A DNA stretch of 64,000 bases, from contig JAUIMF010000001.1 in assembly GCA_030433415.1 (NCBI GenBank), positions 124,001 through 188,000 of the forward strand, read 5' to 3'. Both the position numbers and the translations under genes were made by a program. Below, piece by piece: positions 47,544 to 54,538 of the stretch. Numbering within the stretch: the stretch's first letter is position 1; each line of letters starts with the position of its first letter. Below the pieces are notes generated by a model that worked only from the letters and a program-made list of their open reading frames with translations, was not told the DNA's origin and searched no databases. The DNA comes from Gammaproteobacteria bacterium (GTDB lineage: Bacteria > Pseudomonadota > Gammaproteobacteria > Pseudomonadales > Halieaceae).

Positions 47544-49365
47544 GGCATTTGATCCCGCTCCCTATCTTGCCAGCCTGACGAGCAGGTGTGGTGTTTACCA
47601 GATGTACGATGGTGAGGGCGAACTGCTGTACGTCGGCAAGGCGAGGAACCTCAAAAACCGGGTCAGCAGTTACTTTCGCAATACCGGTCTGAACGCCAAG
47701 ACCGTGGCCCTGGTCATGCGTATTCGTGATATCCAGGTCACCGTCACCTCCACCGAAGCTGATGCGCTCCTGCTGGAGCAGAATCTCATCAAGGCGCACC
47801 GCCCACCCTACAATATTCTGCTTAAGGACGATAAATCCTATCCGTACATCTTCGTATCGAGCGATGACAAATACCCCCGACTGTCGCTGCATCGCGGAAA
47901 GAAGCGCCGCAAAGGGCATTACTTCGGCCCTTATCCCAGCGCCGGCGCTGTGCGGCAGTCCCTGCATTTTTTGCAGAAGGTGTTTCGCGTGAGGCAGTGC
48001 GAAGACAGTTACTTTCGCAATCGCTCCCGGCCGTGCCTGCAGTATCAGATCAATCGTTGCACCGGGCCGTGTGTGGGGCTGGTGTCTGAGAGTGACTACG
48101 CCGCGCAGGTAGAAAAGACAGAACTGTTTTTACAGGGTAAATCCCGGGAGCTGCTGGTGCGCCTGGCCGATGATATGGAAAAAGCCGCCGAAGAACTGGC
48201 CTATGAACAGGCTGCGGAACTGCGGGATCAGATTCAGCATCTGCAGCAGGTGCAGAATACCCAGGGCATCGAAGGAGTGCAGGGTGATCTGGACGTGATC
48301 GCCGTGGCGCTGGATGGCGGCCAGTGCTGCGTGCAGGTACTGTTTGTGCGCGACGCCCGGGTGCTTGGCAGCAAGAGCTTTTACCCGACGCTACGCCTGG
48401 ATGACAGCGAGGCTGAAGTGCTTGAGGCGTTTCTGCCCCAGTTTTATCTGCGCGGGGAGCAGCGAATTCCCCCCGAGCTGGTGTTGAGCCATGAGCCAGA
48501 AGCACGGGGGGCGCTCGAAGAGGTGCTCAGCGATCGCGGCGAGCGTCGAGTGCAGGTCAAGACGCGGGTGCGAGAAGCGCGTTCGCGCTGGTTGCAGCTG
48601 GCCACGCAAACGGCGCAAACCAACCTGCTGGCACATCTGGCGGGCAAGCAATCGGTGCAGGACCGGCTGCAGGCGCTGCAGGATGTGCTGGAACTCGATG
48701 GTTATCCTCAGCGCATTGAGTGCTTTGACATCAGTCACAGTAGCGGTGAAGCGACGGTGGCATCCTGTGTGGTGTTCGACGTCAATGGTGCGCGCAAGTC
48801 CGATTACCGCCGCTTTAATATCAAAGATGTGACCGGCGGTGACGACTATGCGGCCATGCACCAGGCGTTGACCCGGCGGTTCCGGCGCCTGAGGGATGAG
48901 GCTGCGGCGATGCCCGAGATCCTGCTCATCGATGGAGGCAAAGGGCAGGTTAGCCAGGCTCTGGCTGTATTGAAGGATCTCGATATCGACCGTGTCGAAG
49001 TCGTGGGTGTGGCGAAGGGAACAACGCGTAAGGCGGGATTTGAAACCCTGATCCTCGGCGAGACTGGCGTCGAGGTACAGTTGCCATCGGATCATCCCGC
49101 ACTGCACCTGATTCAGCAGATTCGCGACGAGGCCCACCGCTTTGCCATTACCGGGCACCGGGGTCGGCGTGACCGGCAGCGCCGGGAGTCGCGTCTGGAG
49201 TCGATACCGGGCGTGGGTGCCAAGCGCCGCCGCGAGCTGTTACGACACTTCGGTAGCGCCGGCGCCGTAGAGAATGCCAGCATGGAAGAGCTGCGAAAGA
49301 TACCCGGTATCAGTGCTAACATGGCGCGAACGATCTACGATCACCTTCATGGTGTCGCGGACTGA
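47536..49365 (+). CDS. uvrC: UvrABC excinuclease subunit C
   Basis: 609 residues. GIY-YIG nuclease domain (GVYQMYDGEGELLYVGKARNL), the Cys region FRNRSRPCLQYQINRCTGPC, UVR motif (ADDMEKAAEELAYEQAAELRDQI), the RNase H-like endonuclease domain (IECFDISHSSGEATVASCVVF, LLIDGGKGQVSQA) and C-terminal HhH motifs (ESIPGVGAKRRRELLRHFG). It makes both incisions in nucleotide excision repair. Confidence 0.97.
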   Translation: MPEAFDPAPYLASLTSRCGVYQMYDGEGELLYVGKARNLKNRVSSYFRNTGLNAKTVALVMRIRDIQVTVTSTEADALLLEQNLIKAHRPPYNILLKDDKSYPYIFVSSDDKYPRLSLHRGKKRRKGHYFGPYPSAGAVRQSLHFLQKVFRVRQCEDSYFRNRSRPCLQYQINRCTGPCVGLVSESDYAAQVEKTELFLQGKSRELLVRLADDMEKAAEELAYEQAAELRDQIQHLQQVQNTQGIEGVQGDLDVIAVALDGGQCCVQVLFVRDARVLGSKSFYPTLRLDDSEAEVLEAFLPQFYLRGEQRIPPELVLSHEPEARGALEEVLSDRGERRVQVKTRVREARSRWLQLATQTAQTNLLAHLAGKQSVQDRLQALQDVLELDGYPQRIECFDISHSSGEATVASCVVFDVNGARKSDYRRFNIKDVTGGDDYAAMHQALTRRFRRLRDEAAAMPEILLIDGGKGQVSQALAVLKDLDIDRVEVVGVAKGTTRKAGFETLILGETGVEVQLPSDHPALHLIQQIRDEAHRFAITGHRGRRDRQRRESRLESIPGVGAKRRRELLRHFGSAGAVENASMEELRKIPGISANMARTIYDHLHGVAD

Positions 49366-49383
49366 TTGGAGCCGGGAGCCTGC

Positions 49384-49953
49384 GTGCCGATCAATATTCC
49401 CAATACCCTCACGCTGATGCGCATCGTGCTCATTCCGGTGCTGGTGGTGGTGTTCTACATGCCGTTCAAGTATCACCTGCTGGTGGCGGCGCTGGTGTTC
49501 ACCATTGCCGCGATAACCGACTGGTTCGATGGTTACCTCGCACGGCGCCTGGGCCAGATGACGCCCTTTGGTGCGTTTCTGGACCCCGTGGCCGACAAAC
49601 TCATGGTGGCCGTCGCCCTGGTGCTTCTGGTCGAAAGGCACAATGACCTGCTGTTCACCCTGGCCGCCTGCGTCATCATCGGCCGGGAGATCGTAGTATC
49701 AGCGCTGCGGGAGTGGATGGCGGAACTGGGTAAGCGGACCTCGGTTGCCGTGTCGATGATCGGCAAGGTGAAAACCGCCTTTCAGATGGTATCCATCGTC
49801 GTTTTGCTGGCCGTGGATGCCGAACGCGATGGCAGTGAGATTCTGGCCCTGGGCGTGGTTTTACTCTACATCGCAGCGGCGCTGACGATCTGGTCCATGT
49901 GGCAGTACCTGCGCGCGGCCCGTCGAGTGCTCGCCGAGGTGGAACAGCCGTAA
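49384..49953 (+). CDS. pgsA: CDP-diacylglycerol-glycerol-3-phosphate 3-phosphatidyltransferase
   Basis: 189 residues from GTG 49384 (MPINIPNTLTLMRIVLIPVL), chosen for the GGGAG 7 nt upstream; a TTG at 49366 is possible. CDP-alcohol phosphatidyltransferase signature D-G-x2-A-R-x8-G-x3-D-x3-D seen as DWFDGYLARRLGQMTPFGAFLDPVADKL (positions about 45-72). Makes phosphatidylglycerol phosphate in the inner membrane. Immediately downstream of uvrC, upstream of tRNA genes. Confidence 0.95.
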   Translation: MPINIPNTLTLMRIVLIPVLVVVFYMPFKYHLLVAALVFTIAAITDWFDGYLARRLGQMTPFGAFLDPVADKLMVAVALVLLVERHNDLLFTLAACVIIGREIVVSALREWMAELGKRTSVAVSMIGKVKTAFQMVSIVVLLAVDAERDGSEILALGVVLLYIAAALTIWSMWQYLRAARRVLAEVEQP

Positions 49954-49963
49954 CGCCGCTCCC

Positions 49964-49991
49964 TTGACAGTACCAAGTGACACCCTACAAT
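49964..49991 (+). promoter_or_regulatory. Promoter of the tRNA-Gly/tRNA-Cys operon
   Basis: Consensus -35 TTGACA (49964-49969), 16-bp spacer, -10 TACAAT (49986-49991), 32 bp upstream of the mature tRNA-Gly 5' end. Confidence 0.85.
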
Positions 49992-50023
49992 ACGCCACCT
50001 TCCGCTCTTGGGCGGATGCCTCT

Positions 50024-50099
50024 GCGGGAATAGCTCAGTTGGTAGAGCGCAACCTTGCCAAGGTTGAGGTCGCCGGTTCGAACCCGGTTTCCCGCTCCA
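50024..50099 (+). tRNA. tRNA-Gly (anticodon GCC)
   Basis: 76 nt including the encoded CCA. Acceptor GCGGGAA pairs with TTCCCGC, the D-arm is GCTCAGTTGGTAGAGC, the anticodon loop is CTTGCCAAG, and the T-arm is GCCGGTTCGAACCCGGT. Confidence 0.97.
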
Positions 50100-50111
50100 G
50101 TACTCCTATAT

Positions 50112-50185
50112 GGCTCGGTGGCAGAGTGGTTATGCAGCGGATTGCAAATCCGTGTACGCCGGTTCGATTCCGACCCGAGCCTCCA
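50112..50185 (+). tRNA. tRNA-Cys (anticodon GCA)
   Basis: 74 nt including the encoded CCA. Acceptor GGCTCGG pairs with CCGAGCC; anticodon stem-loop GGATTGCAAATCC with anticodon GCA; T-loop GGTTCGATTCC. Its 3' half (from 50142) is the left attachment repeat of the adjoining island. The whole tRNA stays intact on this side. Confidence 0.97.
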
Positions 50186-50188
50186 TTT
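50142..50188 (+). repeat. Left attachment repeat (attL) in tRNA-Cys
   Basis: 47 bp running from the anticodon loop (TTGCAAATCC) to the CCATTT after the tRNA 3' end. Identical to 54300-54346. An 11-bp fragment CAGCGGATTGC from the anticodon stem also recurs at 50207-50217, just inside the island. Confidence 0.9.
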
Positions 50189-50380
50189 AGATAAATATAT
50201 AAAAAACAGCGGATTGCGCGAGTCTTCGCGGCCTGAAGGGTAGCTACATATGCTGGCCTGTGTAGGCATTTGTAGGCAGATAATTTGGTGCTTCACCTGG
50301 ACTCTAGCCGCGTCCCGATTCCATAGGAGTGGGCCATACCCTAATATCCACCCTTTCATCGCTCGTACGGGTTAAATGCA

Positions 50381-51085
50381 ATGGTGTCGTCACCAGAGAT
50401 ACCAGGGTCATTTTCTTCGGTGGCAGAGCCGCTACAGATAATGATTGAGGTCGAAGCGGCGCTGTCAGTGTTTGAGACGCGTTGGGCGCACCTCAAGAAT
50501 TACGAGGACTATGGGTGCATTTTTCAATTGGAGTCCAGCCTTAAGACGCCACTTGACAGTCTGTATTGCGATGGCCGGCAATTCGCCGGCGACCTGAGAG
50601 AGTGCCTGCTCGCTTTTACGGATGTGACCAAAGCTCCCACGCTAAGTAAATATGTTGAGGCTCTCGATCAGCGTCTTGCGGGCGGCATCCCTGATCAAGA
50701 AGTGGTGCTCAGGAATGCAGAGACAGCGATTCAAAGCTGGGGGAGTCCAGGTTTTGCTGTACCCGAAATGGTTCGGCTACTTCGGCAGCAAATAGAGCTG
50801 GCTAGGGTCGTTAAGCACAACGGCACCCTACTTAAACGCACCCCAAAATATTTGATCGAAAAGGGGAAGTTGCGCCCCGGCGAAGAGCCCGCTCGGTTTT
50901 GGCAAAGGCCGTTGGTAATCGCATTGAGCGCCACGCTGCTCGCTGGCGCGCTCACAATGTTTAACACCTATCTTTCAAAGGAGCCCAAGCAAAGACCGAT
51001 AATACACGTACACTGTGACCAACCGCCGTCGATCGGCAAGGGTATGGGGGTGCGATCTGGTGGCGCCACTTCGGCATTCCATTAG
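50381..51085 (+). CDS. Hypothetical island protein with a C-terminal membrane helix
   Basis: 234 residues, first gene of the island. Mostly helical soluble N-terminal part (IMIEVEAALSVFETRWAHLK; ALDQRLAGGIPDQEVVLRNAETAIQSW), one membrane helix near the C-terminus (PLVIALSATLLAGALTMFNTYL, about 185-206) and a short tail. I do not recognise a family. The interval 50186-50380 before it holds short direct repeats (TGTAGGCA-type) and nothing else clear. Confidence 0.7.
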   Translation: MVSSPEIPGSFSSVAEPLQIMIEVEAALSVFETRWAHLKNYEDYGCIFQLESSLKTPLDSLYCDGRQFAGDLRECLLAFTDVTKAPTLSKYVEALDQRLAGGIPDQEVVLRNAETAIQSWGSPGFAVPEMVRLLRQQIELARVVKHNGTLLKRTPKYLIEKGKLRPGEEPARFWQRPLVIALSATLLAGALTMFNTYLSKEPKQRPIIHVHCDQPPSIGKGMGVRSGGATSAFH

Positions 51086-51089
51086 GTAC

Positions 51090-51339
51090 GCAATGGTCTT
51101 ATTGAGCTGTCGTCTGCTTCCTTGTTTCGCTGCCACGAGTGAACGTCCCGTACGCGGCCGGTGGAGGCGGAGACAAGTCAGCCAAAAGCGGGTGCGGAAT
51201 AATAACCAAACAACTTGGGCGTGTGCTGACGATACCCGTAGTAAGCGCACGTTTTGGTCAATTCTTTTTACAATGCTCGCAACGCCCTGACGCTGGTTTG
51301 TCAATAACATCTTTAAACATAGTAGGAATCTCAAGGTAG
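51090..51339 (+). pseudogene. Degraded TctC/Bug-type solute-binding protein fragment
   Basis: In the otherwise gene-free stretch 51086-51386 a short reading from 51139 gives NVPYAAGGGGDKSAK followed by IITKQLGRVLTIPVV. This resembles the conserved start of tripartite tricarboxylate transporter binding proteins (VPFAAGGGTD..AR..A..L...LGQPVVV). A preceding frame from about 51092 reads like a short signal peptide (MVLLSCRLLPCFAAT) that would need a frameshift to join it. No full-length protein remains. Confidence 0.4.
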
Positions 51340-51386
51340 GCGCGAATTTTGCTCAATTAAAAGTTTTGTTTACTTGGAGTTCTGTT

Positions 51387-52043
51387 ATGAATCGCGTTTC
51401 AGCGGTGAGTACTTTTGCCGCAATTTTGAGCGTTTGTGCGCCCAGTGCCGCATGGTCGACTGTCATCGGAATCGAGCAGGAAGGCTTTGGAGCCGACAGT
51501 CGGCTCGTAGACTTCGATAACATGGACTGCGGTTTCACCGAGCGAGATCCCATTCCCGGCGTATCGATTACAAACGGCAACCTTCCCGAACCGACAAACA
51601 GGCTCAAGATTATTGGATCAAGTCCGGGTGTCCCAGGTTGTTCGTATTGGGGAGAGCCAGATAATCCCGGAGTGAATTCTGTGTTTGTGGAGACCTTTCT
51701 AACCTTCGAGTTTGACGCTCCCATAGAACGGATTGGTTTCGTCTGGGGGTCAAACGTTTCGCAATCCAGGGAATTCCTTTTGACCGACATCGAAGGAGTG
51801 ACGTCCGTGCTAGCACTAACAAGCCTGCCTGGGCCTCCTGACGGTGTAAATAATTGGATCTTCCACGGATTCGAAAGCAATGTGCCAATCGTAAGAGCAA
51901 CATTTTTGGTCCCTGATGAGGGTGGGGCCGGTATCTATGATCTACTGCTGGAAGTAGCCACCCCTGTGCCCGCGCCGTCCGTGGCGTTGCTTTTGAGTCT
52001 GGGGCTACTCGGCTTTTGTCGTAGGCCCTCGCTTTCAGCCTAA
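51387..52043 (+). CDS. Exported PEP-CTERM-like protein
   Basis: 218 residues from ATG 51387 behind GGAG. Signal peptide (VSAVSTFAAILSVCAPSAAWS). A beta-rich middle part (FLTFEFDAPIERIGFVWGSN) resembles the jelly-roll-like domains of PEP-CTERM proteins. The C-terminus has a tripartite sorting signal: VPAPSVALLLSLGLLGF followed by CRRPSL. The expected Pro-Glu-Pro is replaced by Pro-Ala-Pro. It would be processed by an exosortase (EpsH/XrtA type). Confidence 0.7.
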   Translation: MNRVSAVSTFAAILSVCAPSAAWSTVIGIEQEGFGADSRLVDFDNMDCGFTERDPIPGVSITNGNLPEPTNRLKIIGSSPGVPGCSYWGEPDNPGVNSVFVETFLTFEFDAPIERIGFVWGSNVSQSREFLLTDIEGVTSVLALTSLPGPPDGVNNWIFHGFESNVPIVRATFLVPDEGGAGIYDLLLEVATPVPAPSVALLLSLGLLGFCRRPSLSA

Positions 52044-52122
52044 GAGTTTAGTTAGTCACGCCGAACTAGTTTTGGTGCCTTCCTCGATGGGTTTTGAGTC
52101 TAAATTGTCCTCAAGCGAAGTG

Positions 52123-52176
52123 TCAGATCAGGTCTGAACTATTACAGGTTAGTGTTCGTTGGCCGGACTGATCTGA
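52123..52176. repeat. 9-bp inverted repeat downstream of the reverse transcriptase gene
   Basis: TCAGATCAG (52123-52131) and CTGATCTGA (52168-52176) are perfect reverse complements separated by 36 nt. They lie in the 179-bp gap 52044-52222 between the 3' ends of the PEP-CTERM-like gene and the convergent reverse transcriptase gene. They may form a terminator-like or structured RNA; no T-tract follows. Confidence 0.5.
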
Positions 52177-52222
52177 GACGCAGGTCTCATTCTGGGAAGC
52201 GAGCCTTAACCAATGCGACGGT

Positions 52223-53185
52223 CTATCGAGGGCGTATGGCGTTAAGCCTTGCTCGTAGCTTCTTCGCCTCACCTGGATTGAATCGTTTCATGGTTCCTAC
52301 GTTGCCCGACGCTGACCGCCACCTGGCTTGATATTCTTCTGACTTAGCGTCGAAGCGATACGCCCGCTCACACTGGAACACCTGAGCTCTAATTTGGTCC
52401 CGGCGCTGTCGTGGCATCGACGGTGTAGCCGCGTTCACGTTCAGCCCGGTCACTTCCATTCGGCTACGGCCTGTCTCGATCTTGTGCTTTGCACGTTTCG
52501 GAGCGAAGCCTCGCGCAGCCAACATCCCGTAAATGCCCGATACGATCTTCTGGAGCTGTTCGTTGTTGAGCGGGACGGGCGACGACACCGCTACATCATC
52601 CATGAACCGAGTGTAAGCAAGCCCCAAGGCTCCCACCTGCTCAACGAAGTCCGGCTCGCGATCCCAGAGTGCGAGGTTGGCGAGATAACCGCTTGTTTTC
52701 CAACCCTGCGGAAGCATGCCGTCGTAGGTGGTCAGCTGCGTGAGCAGGAATGCGACGTCTGGGTGGAAATTGAAGAATCGCTGCCAGATACCGTGAACCA
52801 CTTCGGTTGTTACGCTGGGGAAAAAGTTCTTGATATCCTCGCTTACAACAACTGCCCGCCCTGCATGTACTGCAGCATGGCGGGCGTAGTCACGTGTCGT
52901 AACTGGGTCGGCTATCCCACCGAGCAAGTATGGCGGGTAGAACACTTGTTTCAGTAGACGATTCTTGATTTGTTCGTGAACGCGTTTAAGCGGCGGATGA
53001 GCATCGTGTGTGGGGCGAGGCGTTCCGTCTTTCTTCGTTAGGACCTTGCCGGGGAGCCGCAGCTCAGGCACGTTCGAAGACATTTCACGCAAGTCAGTTT
53101 CAGAAACTGAGAGGAGGCTGGCGAGGGCTGAGACCTTCGCGACAGGCCCTACTCTAGAATAGGCTCTGTTGCTTCCGCGCGCCAT
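52223..53185 (-). CDS. Retron-like reverse transcriptase
   Basis: 320 residues, single reverse-transcriptase domain without maturase or endonuclease. Motifs: KKDGTPRP (RT1, 51-58), HAAVH (103-107, comparable to the retron NAxxH), EDIKNFFPS (116-124, first catalytic Asp D117), LPQGWKTSGYLANL (158-171), FMDD (194-197, in place of YADD) and VTGLNVN (245-251, the retron VTG motif). Retron RTs prime from an adjacent ncRNA to make msDNA, usually guarding against phage. Its start overlaps the XRE gene by 32 nt, so translation is coupled. Confidence 0.85.
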   Translation of the reverse strand: MARGSNRAYSRVGPVAKVSALASLLSVSETDLREMSSNVPELRLPGKVLTKKDGTPRPTHDAHPPLKRVHEQIKNRLLKQVFYPPYLLGGIADPVTTRDYARHAAVHAGRAVVVSEDIKNFFPSVTTEVVHGIWQRFFNFHPDVAFLLTQLTTYDGMLPQGWKTSGYLANLALWDREPDFVEQVGALGLAYTRFMDDVAVSSPVPLNNEQLQKIVSGIYGMLAARGFAPKRAKHKIETGRSRMEVTGLNVNAATPSMPRQRRDQIRAQVFQCERAYRFDAKSEEYQARWRSASGNVGTMKRFNPGEAKKLRARLNAIRPR

Positions 53186-53456
53186 GCATCAGCCCCATGA
53201 TGCTCGTAGAAAGCGCCTCGAGCTGCTCTTCACGCAATTCGGGGACATCATCTTTTTCCGCTGCAAGAAAAATCAGCACTGAAATCGGAATGTTAAGAGC
53301 GCGGGAGATCGATTCGACGATAGCTATGCTCGGATCTCGCTTGTTCTTTTCGATCAGGCACAGATGCGACACTGATACATTTGCAAGCTCCGCTAACTTC
53401 GCCTGAGTAAAACCGCGCAGTTGTCTGCATGTCTTTATCGCAGCGCCTAAGTTCAT
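53154..53456 (-). CDS. XRE-family helix-turn-helix regulator
   Basis: 100 residues. N-terminal HTH of the Cro/C1 type: IKTCRQLRGFTQAKLAELANVSVSHLCLIEKNKRDPS (read in parts, residues 7-43), then a short helical tail. It overlaps the reverse transcriptase start by 32 nt and follows the small protein gene by 39 nt. Likely autoregulator of the operon, binding the palindrome in the upstream promoter; it could also be the retron effector or antitoxin. Confidence 0.9.
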   Translation of the reverse strand: MNLGAAIKTCRQLRGFTQAKLAELANVSVSHLCLIEKNKRDPSIAIVESISRALNIPISVLIFLAAEKDDVPELREEQLEALSTSIMGLMHGARKQQSLF

Positions 53457-53495
53457 GGTCGTGTTATTCCAAAAAACGAAAGTGGGCCCGCTGTG

Positions 53496-53735
53496 CTATC
53501 CGGAAAGAAGACGAAGCAATGCGATGATACCGGGAAGGTTATCGAAGACCTTTCCGAATACCCGGAGCAACGTCTGTCGCATCTCGGGGCTTCGGTCACC
53601 GTCTTCGATGTATTCCTGTAGAAGCGCAATTGCTTCATCCAACTCCTGGACTGCACGGGTGTTCGCTGCATCTTGCATCGATGCCCTCACGTCTTTTAGG
53701 ACGCTAAGCACCGTCTTTAAAGGCTTATCGCTCAT
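53496..53735 (-). CDS. Small helical protein of the reverse transcriptase operon
   Basis: 79 residues from ATG 53735 behind CAGGAG (an upstream ATG at 53792 lacks this and would overlap the promoter palindrome). Predicted all-helical: LKTVLSVLKDVRASMQDAANT, VQELDEAIALLQEYIEDGD, and a hydrophobic C-terminus LPGIIALLRLLSG that could insert in a membrane. I recognise no family. As first gene of the RT operon it is a candidate effector, for example a pore-forming toxin; that is speculation. Confidence 0.7.
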   Translation of the reverse strand: MSDKPLKTVLSVLKDVRASMQDAANTRAVQELDEAIALLQEYIEDGDRSPEMRQTLLRVFGKVFDNLPGIIALLRLLSG

Positions 53736-53758
53736 CGCGATCACTCCTGTGTTACTGT

Positions 53759-53789
53759 TCCATACGGTGCGTATCGCACCAGTCGCCAA
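53759..53789 (-). promoter_or_regulatory. Putative promoter/operator of the RT operon
   Basis: On the minus strand a -35-like TTGGCG (53784-53789) and -10-like TATGGA (53759-53764) are 19 bp apart. The spacer holds a perfect palindrome GGTGCG-TAT-CGCACC (53766-53780), 31 nt before the start codon of the 79-aa gene. Its place suits an XRE dimer site. Confidence 0.45.
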
Positions 53790-53893
53790 CACGATCGAAC
53801 CGAATGGAATGCAGCAAACACCACGAGCCCAATTTCCTGCCGAAGGCCCAGTCGCCCCAGTCGCTCAGTGCGCGGGGTCGCCGTGTCCGACCG

Positions 53894-54026
53894 CCAAGGA
53901 TGCGGGCACGAGTGGCCTTGGAAGGACGTTGAAAACAACGTCGACTGCTACGGTTACTTAGCAGCCCGGTGCAGGTCCGATCTCAAGAGGAGCCTTTTAA
54001 AGAGCAAACGTCAGGGTCGCCTGACG
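53894..54026 (-). ncRNA. Candidate structured RNA (four perfect hairpins) upstream of the RT operon
   Basis: Within 133 bp are four consecutive perfect stem-loops: 54009-54026 (CGTCAGG/CCTGACG, 4-nt loop), 53945-53964 (CTGCTA/TAGCAG, 8-nt loop), 53925-53942 (GACGTTG/CAACGTC, 4-nt loop) and 53894-53921 (CCAAGG/CCTTGG, 16-nt loop). Short stems with small loops in a row are typical of the msr part of retron RNAs, which lie upstream of the RT. I could not identify the a1/a2 pairing or a long msd stem, so this stays a candidate. The rest of 53793-54299 has no credible gene. Confidence 0.45.
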
Positions 54027-54299
54027 CCATTCGTTAAGCATACACAAAAATTTACGCAGCGCAAACATTTTTTCTCTGGGCAAAGGTCGGGGCCTCCTCG
54101 AGGCTGCCTACGCCTCCGCCAACGAGACTCCTGAGAGAACTACTCCCCACCTGACGGTAGTCTTATCCCACCTGACTTAAACCAGTGTTCACTTGAAGAG
54201 TTAAGGGTTAAGACGGGCCCGCAAGCCCCCCGGTTTGCTTACATAAAGTCTAGCGTTTTCAATGCCCTAGGCGAGGCTGCGTAGTCACCCGGCGACATG

Positions 54300-54346
54300 T
54301 TGCAAATCCGTGTACGCCGGTTCGATTCCGACCCGAGCCTCCATTT
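54300..54346 (+). repeat. Right attachment repeat (attR)
   Basis: Perfect 47-bp copy of the tRNA-Cys 3' half and following TTT. It lacks the 5' half of the tRNA, so it is not a functional tRNA. The 192 bp between it and the next gene (54347-54538) show nothing I can name. Confidence 0.9.
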
Positions 54347-54538
54347 TTGTGTGTTGACGACGGTATTCGCTGAACATCGCGATTCAGTGAGGGTCTCTGC
54401 ACGCCTCGATCTTACGCGCCGCCGAGTGTCTGCCCGCCAAGAGTCATGACAGCTACGCGTGGATAGCTTATGTTAGCTGTCCAGCCTTGCAGGTGCGGCA
54501 GTGTTGTCAGCACCGTGGCGACGTCCGGAGGTGGGTAG

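Larger units (their letters stand above)
50142..54346. mobile_element. ~4.2 kb genomic island integrated in tRNA-Cys
   Basis: Bounded by a perfect 47-bp direct repeat, the 3' half of tRNA-Cys plus TTT (50142-50188 and 54300-54346). The interior is visibly more AT-rich than its neighbours and its genes have no match to the surrounding housekeeping set. Cargo: a hypothetical membrane-anchored protein, a degraded TctC-like fragment, a PEP-CTERM-like protein, and a minus-strand operon of a small protein, an XRE regulator and a reverse transcriptase. No tyrosine recombinase or excisionase is recognisable, so it is either a remnant or mobilised in trans. Confidence 0.85.

Noticed and set aside
53868-54134. 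88-residue plus-strand frame inside the island's right end
   Set aside because: No ribosome-binding site, basic low-complexity composition, and it overlaps the hairpin series.
54300-54346. Second tRNA-Cys gene
   Set aside because: Only the 3' half is present; it lacks the acceptor 5' strand, D-arm and half of the anticodon stem, so it is the attR repeat.
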